Shown: positions 49,216 to 55,694 of the stretch, in pieces
Position numbering within the stretch: position 1 is the stretch's first letter
Layout: each line of letters starts with the position of its first letter
Assembly: GCF_004340525.1 (NCBI RefSeq)
Contig: NZ_SLWX01000020.1
Coordinates: forward strand, 1-55,694
Length of the DNA stretch: 55,694 nucleotides
DNA from: Chromatocurvus halotolerans
Lineage (GTDB): Bacteria; Pseudomonadota; Gammaproteobacteria; Pseudomonadales; Halieaceae
Reading direction: 5' to 3'
Position numbers and translations under genes: made by a program
Notes under the pieces: model-generated
What the model was told of the DNA's origin: nothing
The model's input: only the letters and a program-made list of their open reading frames with translations
Database searches by the model: none

Positions 49216-50247
49216 ATGATCAAGGTTGGAATCGTCGGCGGCACGGGCTACACCGGCGTGGAGCTTCTGCGGCTTCTCGCCAGTCATGACGAGGCACAGG
49301 TGGTCGCCATCACGTCGCGCGGCGAAAACGGACGGCGTGTCGACAATCTGTTTCCCAATCTGCGTGGTTACTACGACCTGGCGTTCTCGGATCCGGATAT
49401 CGAGACCCTGTCAGCCTGCGATGTGGTGTTCTTTGCGACGCCGCACAATGTCGCCATGCGTATGGCGCCGGAGCTGCTGGCGGCGGGGTGCCGGGTGATC
49501 GATCTGTCCGCCGATTACCGCCTGCGTGACCACGAACGCTGGTCGCAGTGGTACGGCGAGCCCCATGCGAGCCCCGAAACGCTCGCCGAGGCCGTATACG
49601 GACTGCCCGAGTTCAATCGTCACGAGGTGGCGAAGGCGCGTCTGGTGGCGTGCCCGGGGTGTTATCCCACGGCGATACAGCTGGGCTTCATGCCACTGCT
49701 CAAGGCGGGGCTGGTCGATGCAGATCACCTCATCGCGAGCGCGGCGTCGGCGGTGAGTGGCGCCGGTCGCCAGGCCAAAATCGACAATCTGCTGCCCGAG
49801 GTGTCAGACAGCTTCAAGGCCTACGGCGTCAGCGGTCACCGGCATCTGCCGGAACTCGAACAGGGCCTGGGTGACATCGCCGGCGCTCCGGTGCATATGA
49901 CGTTCGTGCCGCACATGCTGCCGATGATCCGTGGTATTCACGCAACGCTGTTCGCCAGGCTCAGCGAACCGACCACCGATGTGCAGGCGCTGTTCGAAGA
50001 TTTCTATGCCAATGAGCCCTTTGTCGATGTGCTCCCGGCCGGCCAGTATCCGCAGACGCGCACGGTACGCGGCGCCAATCGCTGCCAGATCGCGGTGGAA
50101 GTGCCGCAGGGCCGTGATACGGTGGTGGTGATGGCAACCGAGGACAATCTGGTCAAGGGAGCCTCCGGACAGGCGATCCAGAACATGAATATCCTGTTTG
50201 GCCTGCCTGAAACCCTGGGGCTTGTGCAGCTCGGCCTGCTGCCGTGA
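49216..50247 (+). CDS. argC: N-acetyl-gamma-glutamyl-phosphate reductase ArgC
   Basis: ArgC reduces N-acetylglutamyl phosphate with NADPH in arginine synthesis. The 343 residues start with [16 protein letters not shown], the Rossmann loop, and carry the catalytic C149 in ACPGCYPT. The ATG at 49216 follows a very strong AAAGGAGG ribosome site. It is divergent from the clc gene; erpA follows in the same direction after 109 bases. Confidence 0.98.
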   Translation: MIKVGIVGGTGYTGVELLRLLASHDEAQVVAITSRGENGRRVDNLFPNLRGYYDLAFSDPDIETLSACDVVFFATPHNVAMRMAPELLAAGCRVIDLSADYRLRDHERWSQWYGEPHASPETLAEAVYGLPEFNRHEVAKARLVACPGCYPTAIQLGFMPLLKAGLVDADHLIASAASAVSGAGRQAKIDNLLPEVSDSFKAYGVSGHRHLPELEQGLGDIAGAPVHMTFVPHMLPMIRGIHATLFARLSEPTTDVQALFEDFYANEPFVDVLPAGQYPQTRTVRGANRCQIAVEVPQGRDTVVVMATEDNLVKGASGQAIQNMNILFGLPETLGLVQLGLLP

Positions 50248-50356
50248 ACGGCGCTGATGCCGGCACTGCATGGATGCAATAGTTGACTGAAAAGGTCGGA
50301 CTTCCCATAATCAGGCCCAGGCAGTCTCATTTATCTTTGCTTATCCGGTGTATTCA

Positions 50357-50710
50357 ATGACAGTAGCAGCCGCATTTGACCCCACCACGATCACGCTGTC
50401 CGACAGCGCGGTGCGCAAGGTGCGCGAGTTAGTGACCGAGGAGGAGAACGGCGATCTCAAGCTGCGGGTGTTCATCACCGGTGGCGGCTGTTCGGGGTTC
50501 CAGTACGGGTTTTCCTTTGACGAGGAGTCCGCCGACGATGACACCGCGATCGAGGTCGACGGCGTCACCGTGGTGATCGACCCCATGAGCTTTCCCTACC
50601 TCGCGGGATCCGAAGTGGATTATCTCGAGGGTCTTGAGGGCTCCCGCTTTGTGGTCAATAACCCCAACGCCACCACCACCTGCGGCTGCGGCGCCTCGTT
50701 TGCTATCTGA
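50357..50710 (+). CDS. erpA: Iron-sulfur cluster insertion protein ErpA
   Basis: ErpA is an A-type carrier that delivers Fe-S clusters to apoproteins, including those of isoprenoid synthesis. The 117 residues have the three cluster cysteines C45 (GGGCSG), C109 and C111 (TCGCG). I start at the ATG at 50357; a GTG at 50348 would add three residues. The order argC, erpA, anmK matches Pseudomonas. Confidence 0.97.
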   Translation: MTVAAAFDPTTITLSDSAVRKVRELVTEEENGDLKLRVFITGGGCSGFQYGFSFDEESADDDTAIEVDGVTVVIDPMSFPYLAGSEVDYLEGLEGSRFVVNNPNATTTCGCGASFAI

Positions 50711-50743
50711 TTCCTGCCGTCAGGCTGCCTGGCGCCCTCCCAC

Positions 50744-51877
50744 TCAACCGGTGGCACCCGGATAGACCGCTCCCAGTACCCGCAGCCCGGCAGCACCGGT
50801 CACTTCCGGTGCATTTCCCGGTTGGTTGCATAAGCGCTGATGCGCCAGCCAGGCAAACGCCGCGGCCTCAACCCAGTCCGGGTGCATGCCCAGAGACGCG
50901 GTGGTGTCGAGCCGTGCCGGCTGCAGAAGGCGGTACAGGCGTCGCATGAGGTCCGCATTGTGCGAGCCGCCCCCGCAGACGTAGACCTCCTGTGCGGCAA
51001 AGTCCGCCGCCTCCAGACTCCCGGCTATTGAGCGCGCGGTAAGTTCCGCCAATGTTGCCTGTACATTCCGGGCATCTATGATCGGCATCGCGCTCAGCCT
51101 GGACTGCAGCCAGTCCGCGCTGAAGTGTTCGCGACCCGTGCTACGGGGCCCGGTGCGCGAAAAAAACGGATCTTCAAGGCAGGCTTCCAGCAGCTCCGGG
51201 TCCACCGATCCCTCCGCAGACCACGCCCCGTCCGCGTCGTAGGCGGCACCGGTGGCCCTGTGTGCCCAGTAATCCAGCAGCGTATTGCCGGGGCCGCAAT
51301 CAAAGCCGCCCCTCAGAGTCAGCCCGTCAAGCAGGGTGGCATTGGCAATGCCGCCGATATTGACGATGGCTCGCCGTGTGCCTTCCTGCGCAAACTGGTC
51401 CCGGTGAAAGGCCGGCACCAGCGGCGCGCCTTCACCTGCCGCGGCGATGTCGCGGCGGCGGAAGTCGGCTACCGTGGTGATGCCGGTCAATTCCGCGATG
51501 GTATTCGGATCGCCTATCTGCAGGCTGAAAGCGGCGGCGCTGTCGCCGGCAACCCCCCGGGGGCGATGGCGCACCGTCTGGCCGTGGCTGCCGATGGCGG
51601 CAACCTCGCGCGTAGCGAGGCCGGCGTCTTTCAGCAGCGCCAGGACAGCCTCGGCGAAAGCGCGGCCAAGTCGTCGATCCAGTTCGCCAAGGCGGTCGAT
51701 TTCATTCTCACCTGGTGCGCAGAGTGCCGCGATGGCCGCTTTCACTGTGCCATCGAGGGGTTGGCTGCGGGTAGCGGTCAGCGAGAGATTGCCGGTCGCG
51801 TCGACGTGCAGCAGTACGGCGTCGATGCCGTCGGCGCTGGTGCCGGACATCAGGCCGACATAGCGCTGGTCCGTCAC
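50744..51877 (-). CDS. anmK: Anhydro-N-acetylmuramic acid kinase AnmK
   Basis: AnmK opens and phosphorylates 1,6-anhydro-MurNAc to MurNAc-6-phosphate in peptidoglycan recycling. The 377-residue kinase has LMSGTSADGID at the start, VNIGGIAN and DCGPGNTLLDYW in the nucleotide site. It begins with GTG at 51877, four bases after the M23 peptidase stop, so the two are coupled. It supplies the pathway of AmgK and MurU at the other end of this window. Confidence 0.97.
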   Translation of the reverse strand: MTDQRYVGLMSGTSADGIDAVLLHVDATGNLSLTATRSQPLDGTVKAAIAALCAPGENEIDRLGELDRRLGRAFAEAVLALLKDAGLATREVAAIGSHGQTVRHRPRGVAGDSAAAFSLQIGDPNTIAELTGITTVADFRRRDIAAAGEGAPLVPAFHRDQFAQEGTRRAIVNIGGIANATLLDGLTLRGGFDCGPGNTLLDYWAHRATGAAYDADGAWSAEGSVDPELLEACLEDPFFSRTGPRSTGREHFSADWLQSRLSAMPIIDARNVQATLAELTARSIAGSLEAADFAAQEVYVCGGGSHNADLMRRLYRLLQPARLDTTASLGMHPDWVEAAAFAWLAHQRLCNQPGNAPEVTGAAGLRVLGAVYPGATG

Positions 51878-51881
51878 GTGA

Positions 51882-53327
51882 CTATTGCGCCGCCTGTTCG
51901 CCCTCGCTGTCCTGCGCAACGGGTGCTGCCATGGCAAGGCGTGAGCCTGACTGCAGCTGTGCGAGCTGCTGTGCGGCATTGGTGATGGTTGCGCGGAACT
52001 CCGGCAGTTCGGCTGCCGCGAGCGATTTTGCTTTCGGCAGCTGTTTGTGAATCGTGCGCGGATTGCGGTGCACGCCGCTGACAAGGAATTCGTAGTGAAG
52101 GTGTGGTCCGGTGGCGGCGCCGGTGGCGCCCACGGTGCCGATAACCTGACTTTGTACGACTTTCTGACCCTTGCTCACCTTGCGCTTGTGCAGGTGCAGG
52201 TATTTGGTGATGTACTTCTCGCCGTGCTGAATGAAGACGTAGTTGCCGTTGGCGCGGGTGTAGCCTGCCTCGATGACGCGCCCGTCTCCTGATGCAAACA
52301 CCGGCGTCCCCCGGGGCGCAGCGTAATCTGTCCCACGGTGCGGGCGTGTGGTCTTGTAGATGGGGTGCTTGCGAGCCAGATTGAAGTCTGAACTGATACG
52401 GGTGAAGTCGACGGGCGCCATCAGGAAGGCCTTGCGCATACTGACCCCTTCCTCGTTGTAGAAGCTGTCTCGCCCGGAGCTGTCCCGGTAGCGGAACGCG
52501 TTGAAGGTCTCGCCGCGATTGGTGAAGGAGGCTGCCAGGATACGGCCATCCGACAATTTATCACCATCGAGGTAGAGCTCTTCGTAAAGGACATGCATGG
52601 TGTCGCCACGGCGCGGGTCGAGAACAAAGTCGATGACGCCGCCGAAAACGTTGGCCAGCTCCATGATCAGATTGCTGGACAGGCCGGCATCGCGGCCGGC
52701 AAGAAATAGCGACGACTCTATTTCGCCAGATGCCCAGGCCTGACGTATCTCGGGTTCCCTGGCGAGCCTTTCACTGGAAAATCCGCCATCCATGCGGCGA
52801 TAGATCACGCTTTGCAGAGGGTCTATCACGTGTCTCACGGCGCTCAGGTTGCCGTCGTCATCTGACAGGAAGGCGAGAGTCTGTCCCGGATAGATGCGCT
52901 CCAGTGCCTTGCCCTGGGGCGCAGTGTTGACGATATCGTAGACGTCGCGATCCGTATGTCCGGCGCGTTTGAACAGAACGGACAGGTTGTCGCCGCTCTG
53001 GATAATGAGCTCCCGCCAGGCGGGCGCGTCCGCAGGAGTGGCGAGTGCTTCCGGGATGTCCAGTGGGGCGCTGCCGGCGGTGCTGCTGGCAGCAACAGCA
53101 CTGTCTGTGGCTGCCGTCTCACCGGAGGTGCCATCGATCAATTCGATGTCCGTCGCGATTGCACCCGGTCTGTTGGCTTCGACGTCACCGCCGGGGGCCA
53201 TCAGCGCGGTGATCGCCACGGCAACGGTAATGCCAGCCAGTCCCAGCAGGTGCGTGTGGCTGACCCGTGACGGTTTTCTCAAGGGCGTGGCCCCGCGTGC
53301 GGGCTTGTGTGAAAACATTCGGCACAT
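51882..53327 (-). CDS. M23-family murein endopeptidase (MepM-like)
   Basis: This envelope metallopeptidase cleaves peptidoglycan cross-links. The 481 residues have a cytoplasmic start, one membrane helix (about 27-44), an OapA/LysM-like segment (about 105-155) and a LytM domain with zinc ligands H330, D334 (HRGTD) and H409, H411 (GPHLHYE). All four are present, so it should be active rather than a NlpD-type activator. The start is ATG at 53327, with another at 53318. It precedes anmK, as in P. aeruginosa. Confidence 0.95.
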   Translation of the reverse strand: MCRMFSHKPARGATPLRKPSRVSHTHLLGLAGITVAVAITALMAPGGDVEANRPGAIATDIELIDGTSGETAATDSAVAASSTAGSAPLDIPEALATPADAPAWRELIIQSGDNLSVLFKRAGHTDRDVYDIVNTAPQGKALERIYPGQTLAFLSDDDGNLSAVRHVIDPLQSVIYRRMDGGFSSERLAREPEIRQAWASGEIESSLFLAGRDAGLSSNLIMELANVFGGVIDFVLDPRRGDTMHVLYEELYLDGDKLSDGRILAASFTNRGETFNAFRYRDSSGRDSFYNEEGVSMRKAFLMAPVDFTRISSDFNLARKHPIYKTTRPHRGTDYAAPRGTPVFASGDGRVIEAGYTRANGNYVFIQHGEKYITKYLHLHKRKVSKGQKVVQSQVIGTVGATGAATGPHLHYEFLVSGVHRNPRTIHKQLPKAKSLAAAELPEFRATITNAAQQLAQLQSGSRLAMAAPVAQDSEGEQAAQ

Positions 53328-53692
53328 CCTGTCTGGTCGACTTACCAGTATATAAAAATTATGGCCGGTGACTACAGTTATGCGTCAGCCTGGCTGCACC
53401 AATGTTGTGCATTTCTTGCGAGCCAGTCGCCCAGTCTCACGCCATTGCAGTGAGGAGCCGCAGGGCAGAGGGGTAGTCCTATCCCGCGAGTCGTTGCTGA
53501 GTGTTACTTTGCGTGACTTCCGGTAAGCTGCAGATTTCCCCTGTCGCGCAAAAATGAGGCGGTTTGTGCATCAAATTGGCGCGAAACAGGGGCTTGCGTC
53601 AGGTTCTTTTTGTGGGAATATAGGTAACGCTTGGGTAACGGTTGTTCCCCGGGCGACTGTTCTGACTGTTTTTCTCAAAGGAGATCTGTCCC
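53328..53692. other. 365-base non-coding region before small secreted protein
   Basis: No gene is evident. On the minus strand TATACT (53347-53352) could be the -10 box of the M23 gene, with no good -35. A long imperfect stem pairs 53538-53549 with 53579-53592. Farther on, GGTAACG occurs twice near 53623 and 53634, and AAAGGAG precedes the next start. No known RNA family is recognised. Confidence 0.4.
53538..53592. other. Imperfect inverted repeat with 5' leader position
   Basis: CCCCTGT-C-GCGC (53538-53549) faces GCGCG-AA-ACAGGGG (53579-53592), with a loop of about 28 bases. It lies about 100 bases upstream of the small secreted-protein gene. It might be a transcript leader, an operator or an attenuator; the sequence alone does not decide. 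Confidence 0.35.
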
Positions 53693-54004
53693 ATGAAGCG
53701 AACTTTGATGGCCTCACTGTTTGTCCTTGCCTCCGCCAGCAGCCTGGCTGACTGCATTGCGCCGTTGCCGCGCACCCTGCCTGCGATACCCGATGGAAGC
53801 TCCGCCAGCGCCACGGTTATGGTGCAGGCGGGCGAAGACGTACGGACTTATGTGCGTTCGCTTGAGGCTTACCTGGATTGCCGGCGCTCGCTGAACCCCC
53901 TTCAGCACAACTATCTGGTAGACAAGGCGGAGACGCTGGCTGCTGCTTACAACGAAGAACTTGCGAACTTCTTCGGTCGCGAAGACATGCTGGCGAACAA
54001 GTAA
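53693..54004 (+). CDS. Small periplasmic protein of unknown function
   Basis: I do not recognise this 103-residue protein. A signal peptide ends near SLA (residue 19), and the mature form has two cysteines (C21 and C63) that could form a disulphide, and a helical C-terminal half (about 45-95). A good AAAGGAG ribosome site lies before the ATG. It stands alone between the M23 peptidase and tyrS. Confidence 0.75.
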   Translation: MKRTLMASLFVLASASSLADCIAPLPRTLPAIPDGSSASATVMVQAGEDVRTYVRSLEAYLDCRRSLNPLQHNYLVDKAETLAAAYNEELANFFGREDMLANK

Positions 54005-54039
54005 GCCGGCGCATCGCTGGCGCTTCCACACTGCCGCAA

Positions 54040-54045
54040 TATAAT
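54040..54045 (+). promoter_or_regulatory. Candidate -10 box of tyrS
   Basis: A perfect TATAAT lies 148 bases before the tyrS start. The -35 region is poor, so the promoter is only likely, not certain. Confidence 0.35.
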
Positions 54046-54193
54046 GATAAGCGCGGTCTTTTTTCCTTCACATTGACCGGCTGGCACATGCTGTCAGGCA
54101 GACACCTCCCGTGTGTTGAATTGGCAAGCATCTACGGTTTCTGTATCTTTCGCGCTCCCTCGAATGGTGTAACAACGAAGGCGGTTGCCGGTA

Positions 54194-55489
54194 ATGAGTA
54201 CTGAGCTCTTGAAGGATCTGCGCGCGCGCGGACTGGTGTTTCAGATCGCGGGCGAAGAGGCTCTGCCCGCCTGGCTGGATGCGGAATCGCGGACCCTGTA
54301 CTGCGGCTTTGATCCCACGGCTGATAGCCTGCATATCGGCTCGCTGGTTCCGCTTCTCATGTTGCGCCGGTTTCAGCTCGCCGGGCACAGGCCGCTTGCC
54401 CTGGTCGGTGGTGCCACCGGTATGATCGGCGACCCCAGTTTCAAGGCGCAGGAACGGCAGCTCAATACCCCGGATGTCATTGACGGCTGGGTTGGGCGAT
54501 TGCGGGATCAGGTCAGTCGCTTTGTCGACGTTGACGCGGGAGCGTGCTCTGCCGAGATCGTCAATAATCTGGACTGGACCCGCGGGCTCGATGTGCTGAC
54601 CTTCCTGCGGGATGTGGGCAAGCACTTTTCTGTTAACGCCATGATCCAGAAGGAGTCGGTGAAACAGCGACTGGACCGGGAAGGGAGCGGTATCAGCTAT
54701 ACCGAGTTCAGCTACATGATCCTGCAGTCCTATGATTTCGCCGAGCTCAATCGCCGCTACGGGTGTGGGCTGCAGATTGGTGGCTCCGACCAGTGGGGGA
54801 ATATCACGGGCGGTATTGACCTGACACGGCGCATGAATGGCAGTACCGTGTACGGCCTCACCATGCCGCTGGTCACCAAGGCCGATGGCACGAAGTTCGG
54901 CAAAACCGAATCCGGCACCGTCTGGCTGGATGCGGCGAAGACGTCCCCCTACGCGTTCTATCAGTTCTGGCTCGGCACATCGGATGCGGACGTCTATCGG
55001 TTTCTGCGCTATTTCACCTTTCTCGACGTCGACGTCATCGCCCAGATAGAGAAAGAGGATGCGGCGGGTCAGGGGCGGCCCCAGGCGCAGGGAATTCTCG
55101 CGCGCGAGGTCACGCGGCTCGTGCACGGTAACGACGGCCTGTACGCCGCCGAGCGCATCACGCGGAGCCTTTTCGACGGCGACCTGAAGGCGCTGTCTGC
55201 TGCGGACCTGTCTCAGCTGAAGCTGGACGGCCTTCCTTCCTCTTCGCTGTCCAGAGCCGACCTTCCCGAAACCGTCACGCAATTGCTGACGGAGGCGGGC
55301 ATGACGCGCTCGGGCAAGCAGGTGAAGGACGCCCTGCTGAGCGGCGCGGTATCCGTCAACGGAGAGGCGTTGGGCTGGGCTGACAATGGATCACCGGCGG
55401 CATGTCTTGCGTCGGAGCGAGCGCTGCACGGCCGCTTTTTCGTCGTTCGCCTGGGCAAAAAGAAGGTCCATTTGTTCGATCTGACCTGA
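54194..55489 (+). CDS. tyrS: Tyrosyl-tRNA synthetase
   Basis: TyrS charges tRNA-Tyr. The 431-residue class I enzyme has HIGS (47-50) for the HIGH motif, [14 protein letters not shown] (234-238) for the KMSKS loop, and a C-terminal S4 RNA-binding domain (about 360-425). The start is ATG at 54194; an in-frame TTG at 54185 is unlikely. In P. aeruginosa tyrS also stands immediately before an rRNA operon, as here. Confidence 0.98.
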   Translation: MSTELLKDLRARGLVFQIAGEEALPAWLDAESRTLYCGFDPTADSLHIGSLVPLLMLRRFQLAGHRPLALVGGATGMIGDPSFKAQERQLNTPDVIDGWVGRLRDQVSRFVDVDAGACSAEIVNNLDWTRGLDVLTFLRDVGKHFSVNAMIQKESVKQRLDREGSGISYTEFSYMILQSYDFAELNRRYGCGLQIGGSDQWGNITGGIDLTRRMNGSTVYGLTMPLVTKADGTKFGKTESGTVWLDAAKTSPYAFYQFWLGTSDADVYRFLRYFTFLDVDVIAQIEKEDAAGQGRPQAQGILAREVTRLVHGNDGLYAAERITRSLFDGDLKALSAADLSQLKLDGLPSSSLSRADLPETVTQLLTEAGMTRSGKQVKDALLSGAVSVNGEALGWADNGSPAACLASERALHGRFFVVRLGKKKVHLFDLT

Positions 55490-55506
55490 GTGCGTGGCAG
55501 CAAACA

Positions 55507-55533
55507 GACATTTTTTTCAAAAATGTCAGAAAT
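55507..55533 (+). promoter_or_regulatory. AT-rich UP element / inverted repeat before rRNA promoter
   Basis: GACATTTTT (55507-55515) and AAAAATGTC (55519-55527) are perfect arms around TTC. The A/T tract sits at about -40 to -60 from the predicted start, where an alpha-subunit UP element is expected. It could also help end tyrS transcription. Confidence 0.6.
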
Positions 55534-55538
55534 AGTTG

Positions 55539-55566
55539 TTGTCAGGTCGCATTCCATCGGTATAAT
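55539..55566 (+). promoter_or_regulatory. rRNA operon promoter
   Basis: TTGTCA (55539-55544), a 16-base spacer and a perfect TATAAT (55561-55566) are followed by a GC-rich discriminator GCGCGTCCC, which is the hallmark of growth-rate and ppGpp-controlled stable-RNA promoters. It is on the strand and in the place where a 16S gene should follow. Confidence 0.8.
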
Positions 55567-55572
55567 GCGCGT

Positions 55573-55694
55573 CCCGGTTGAGGCATAGCCCACCGGGAAA
55601 AACCTGCCCCTGGCGGTCAGGTGTTAGTTAACAATCAGATGAAGACAGATGTGTGGGCACTTGTTGGGATAGTTGCTGATGACTATTCAGACAC
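55573..55694 (+). ncRNA. 5' leader of an rRNA operon (boxA-like and 16S leader), incomplete
   Basis: The leader runs to the right edge. TGTTAGTTAACA (55622-55633) matches nine of twelve bases of the antitermination boxA. After it come AATCAG and TGTGTGGGCACTTG, which occur in the same order in the E. coli 16S leader. The mature 16S start lies outside the window. Confidence 0.75.

Overview
The window is chromosomal DNA from a high-GC gammaproteobacterium. Gene order matches Pseudomonas-type chromosomes in several blocks: lptD-surA-pdxA with divergent amgK-murU; rpe then trpE; trpGDC-crp/vfr-osmC-coq7; aroQ-accBC-prmA-dusB-fis-purHD; argC, erpA, anmK, M23 peptidase, tyrS, then an rRNA operon. 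The linked phytochrome and BLUF photoreceptors suggest a marine member of the Cellvibrionales (OM60/NOR5 or Halieaceae-like). That placement is an inference, not proven here.

Layout. 1-7.3 kb: a coiled-coil membrane protein cut by or close to the left edge, then outer-membrane biogenesis (lptD, surA), vitamin B6 synthesis (pdxA) and MurNAc salvage (amgK, murU). 7.3-14.6 kb: rpe and trpE, with a lower-GC light-sensing block between them: heme oxygenase, a bacteriophytochrome fused to GGDEF and EAL domains, and a convergent BLUF protein. 14.6-21.0 kb: an accessory block between trpE and trpG, holding an ACR3 arsenite exporter with ArsR, a SWIM-SNF2 helicase, and a DUF222-HNH nuclease whose start codon lies just after a textbook LexA (SOS) box. 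21.3-35.3 kb: trpGDC, crp/vfr, osmC, then a long leftward run coq7-purD-purH-fis-dusB-prmA-accC-accB-aroQ and dsbD. 35.5-43.7 kb: a copper chaperone, DUF2333, pentapeptide protein, PfkB kinase, PBP1b with a TPR lipoprotein (LpoP-like), a ModF-like ABC ATPase and a Nudix hydrolase. 43.8-49.1 kb: a leftward cluster of clc channel, hemJ, hemL, hemB and a secreted protein of unknown role. 49.2-55.7 kb: argC, erpA, anmK, an M23 peptidase, a small secreted protein, tyrS, and the promoter and leader of an rRNA operon whose 16S gene starts beyond the right edge.

How the genes work together. Most of the window is housekeeping. AnmK, AmgK and MurU are three steps of MurNAc recycling. HemB, HemL and HemJ make heme, which BphO can open to biliverdin for the phytochrome beside it, and the phytochrome may turn red light into a c-di-GMP signal. 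The most interesting regions are the photoreceptor block and the SOS-controlled DUF222-HNH gene divergent from a SWIM-SNF2 helicase. I see no CRISPR array, tRNA gene, complete insertion sequence or phage gene. All calls come from reading the sequence; no database search was run.
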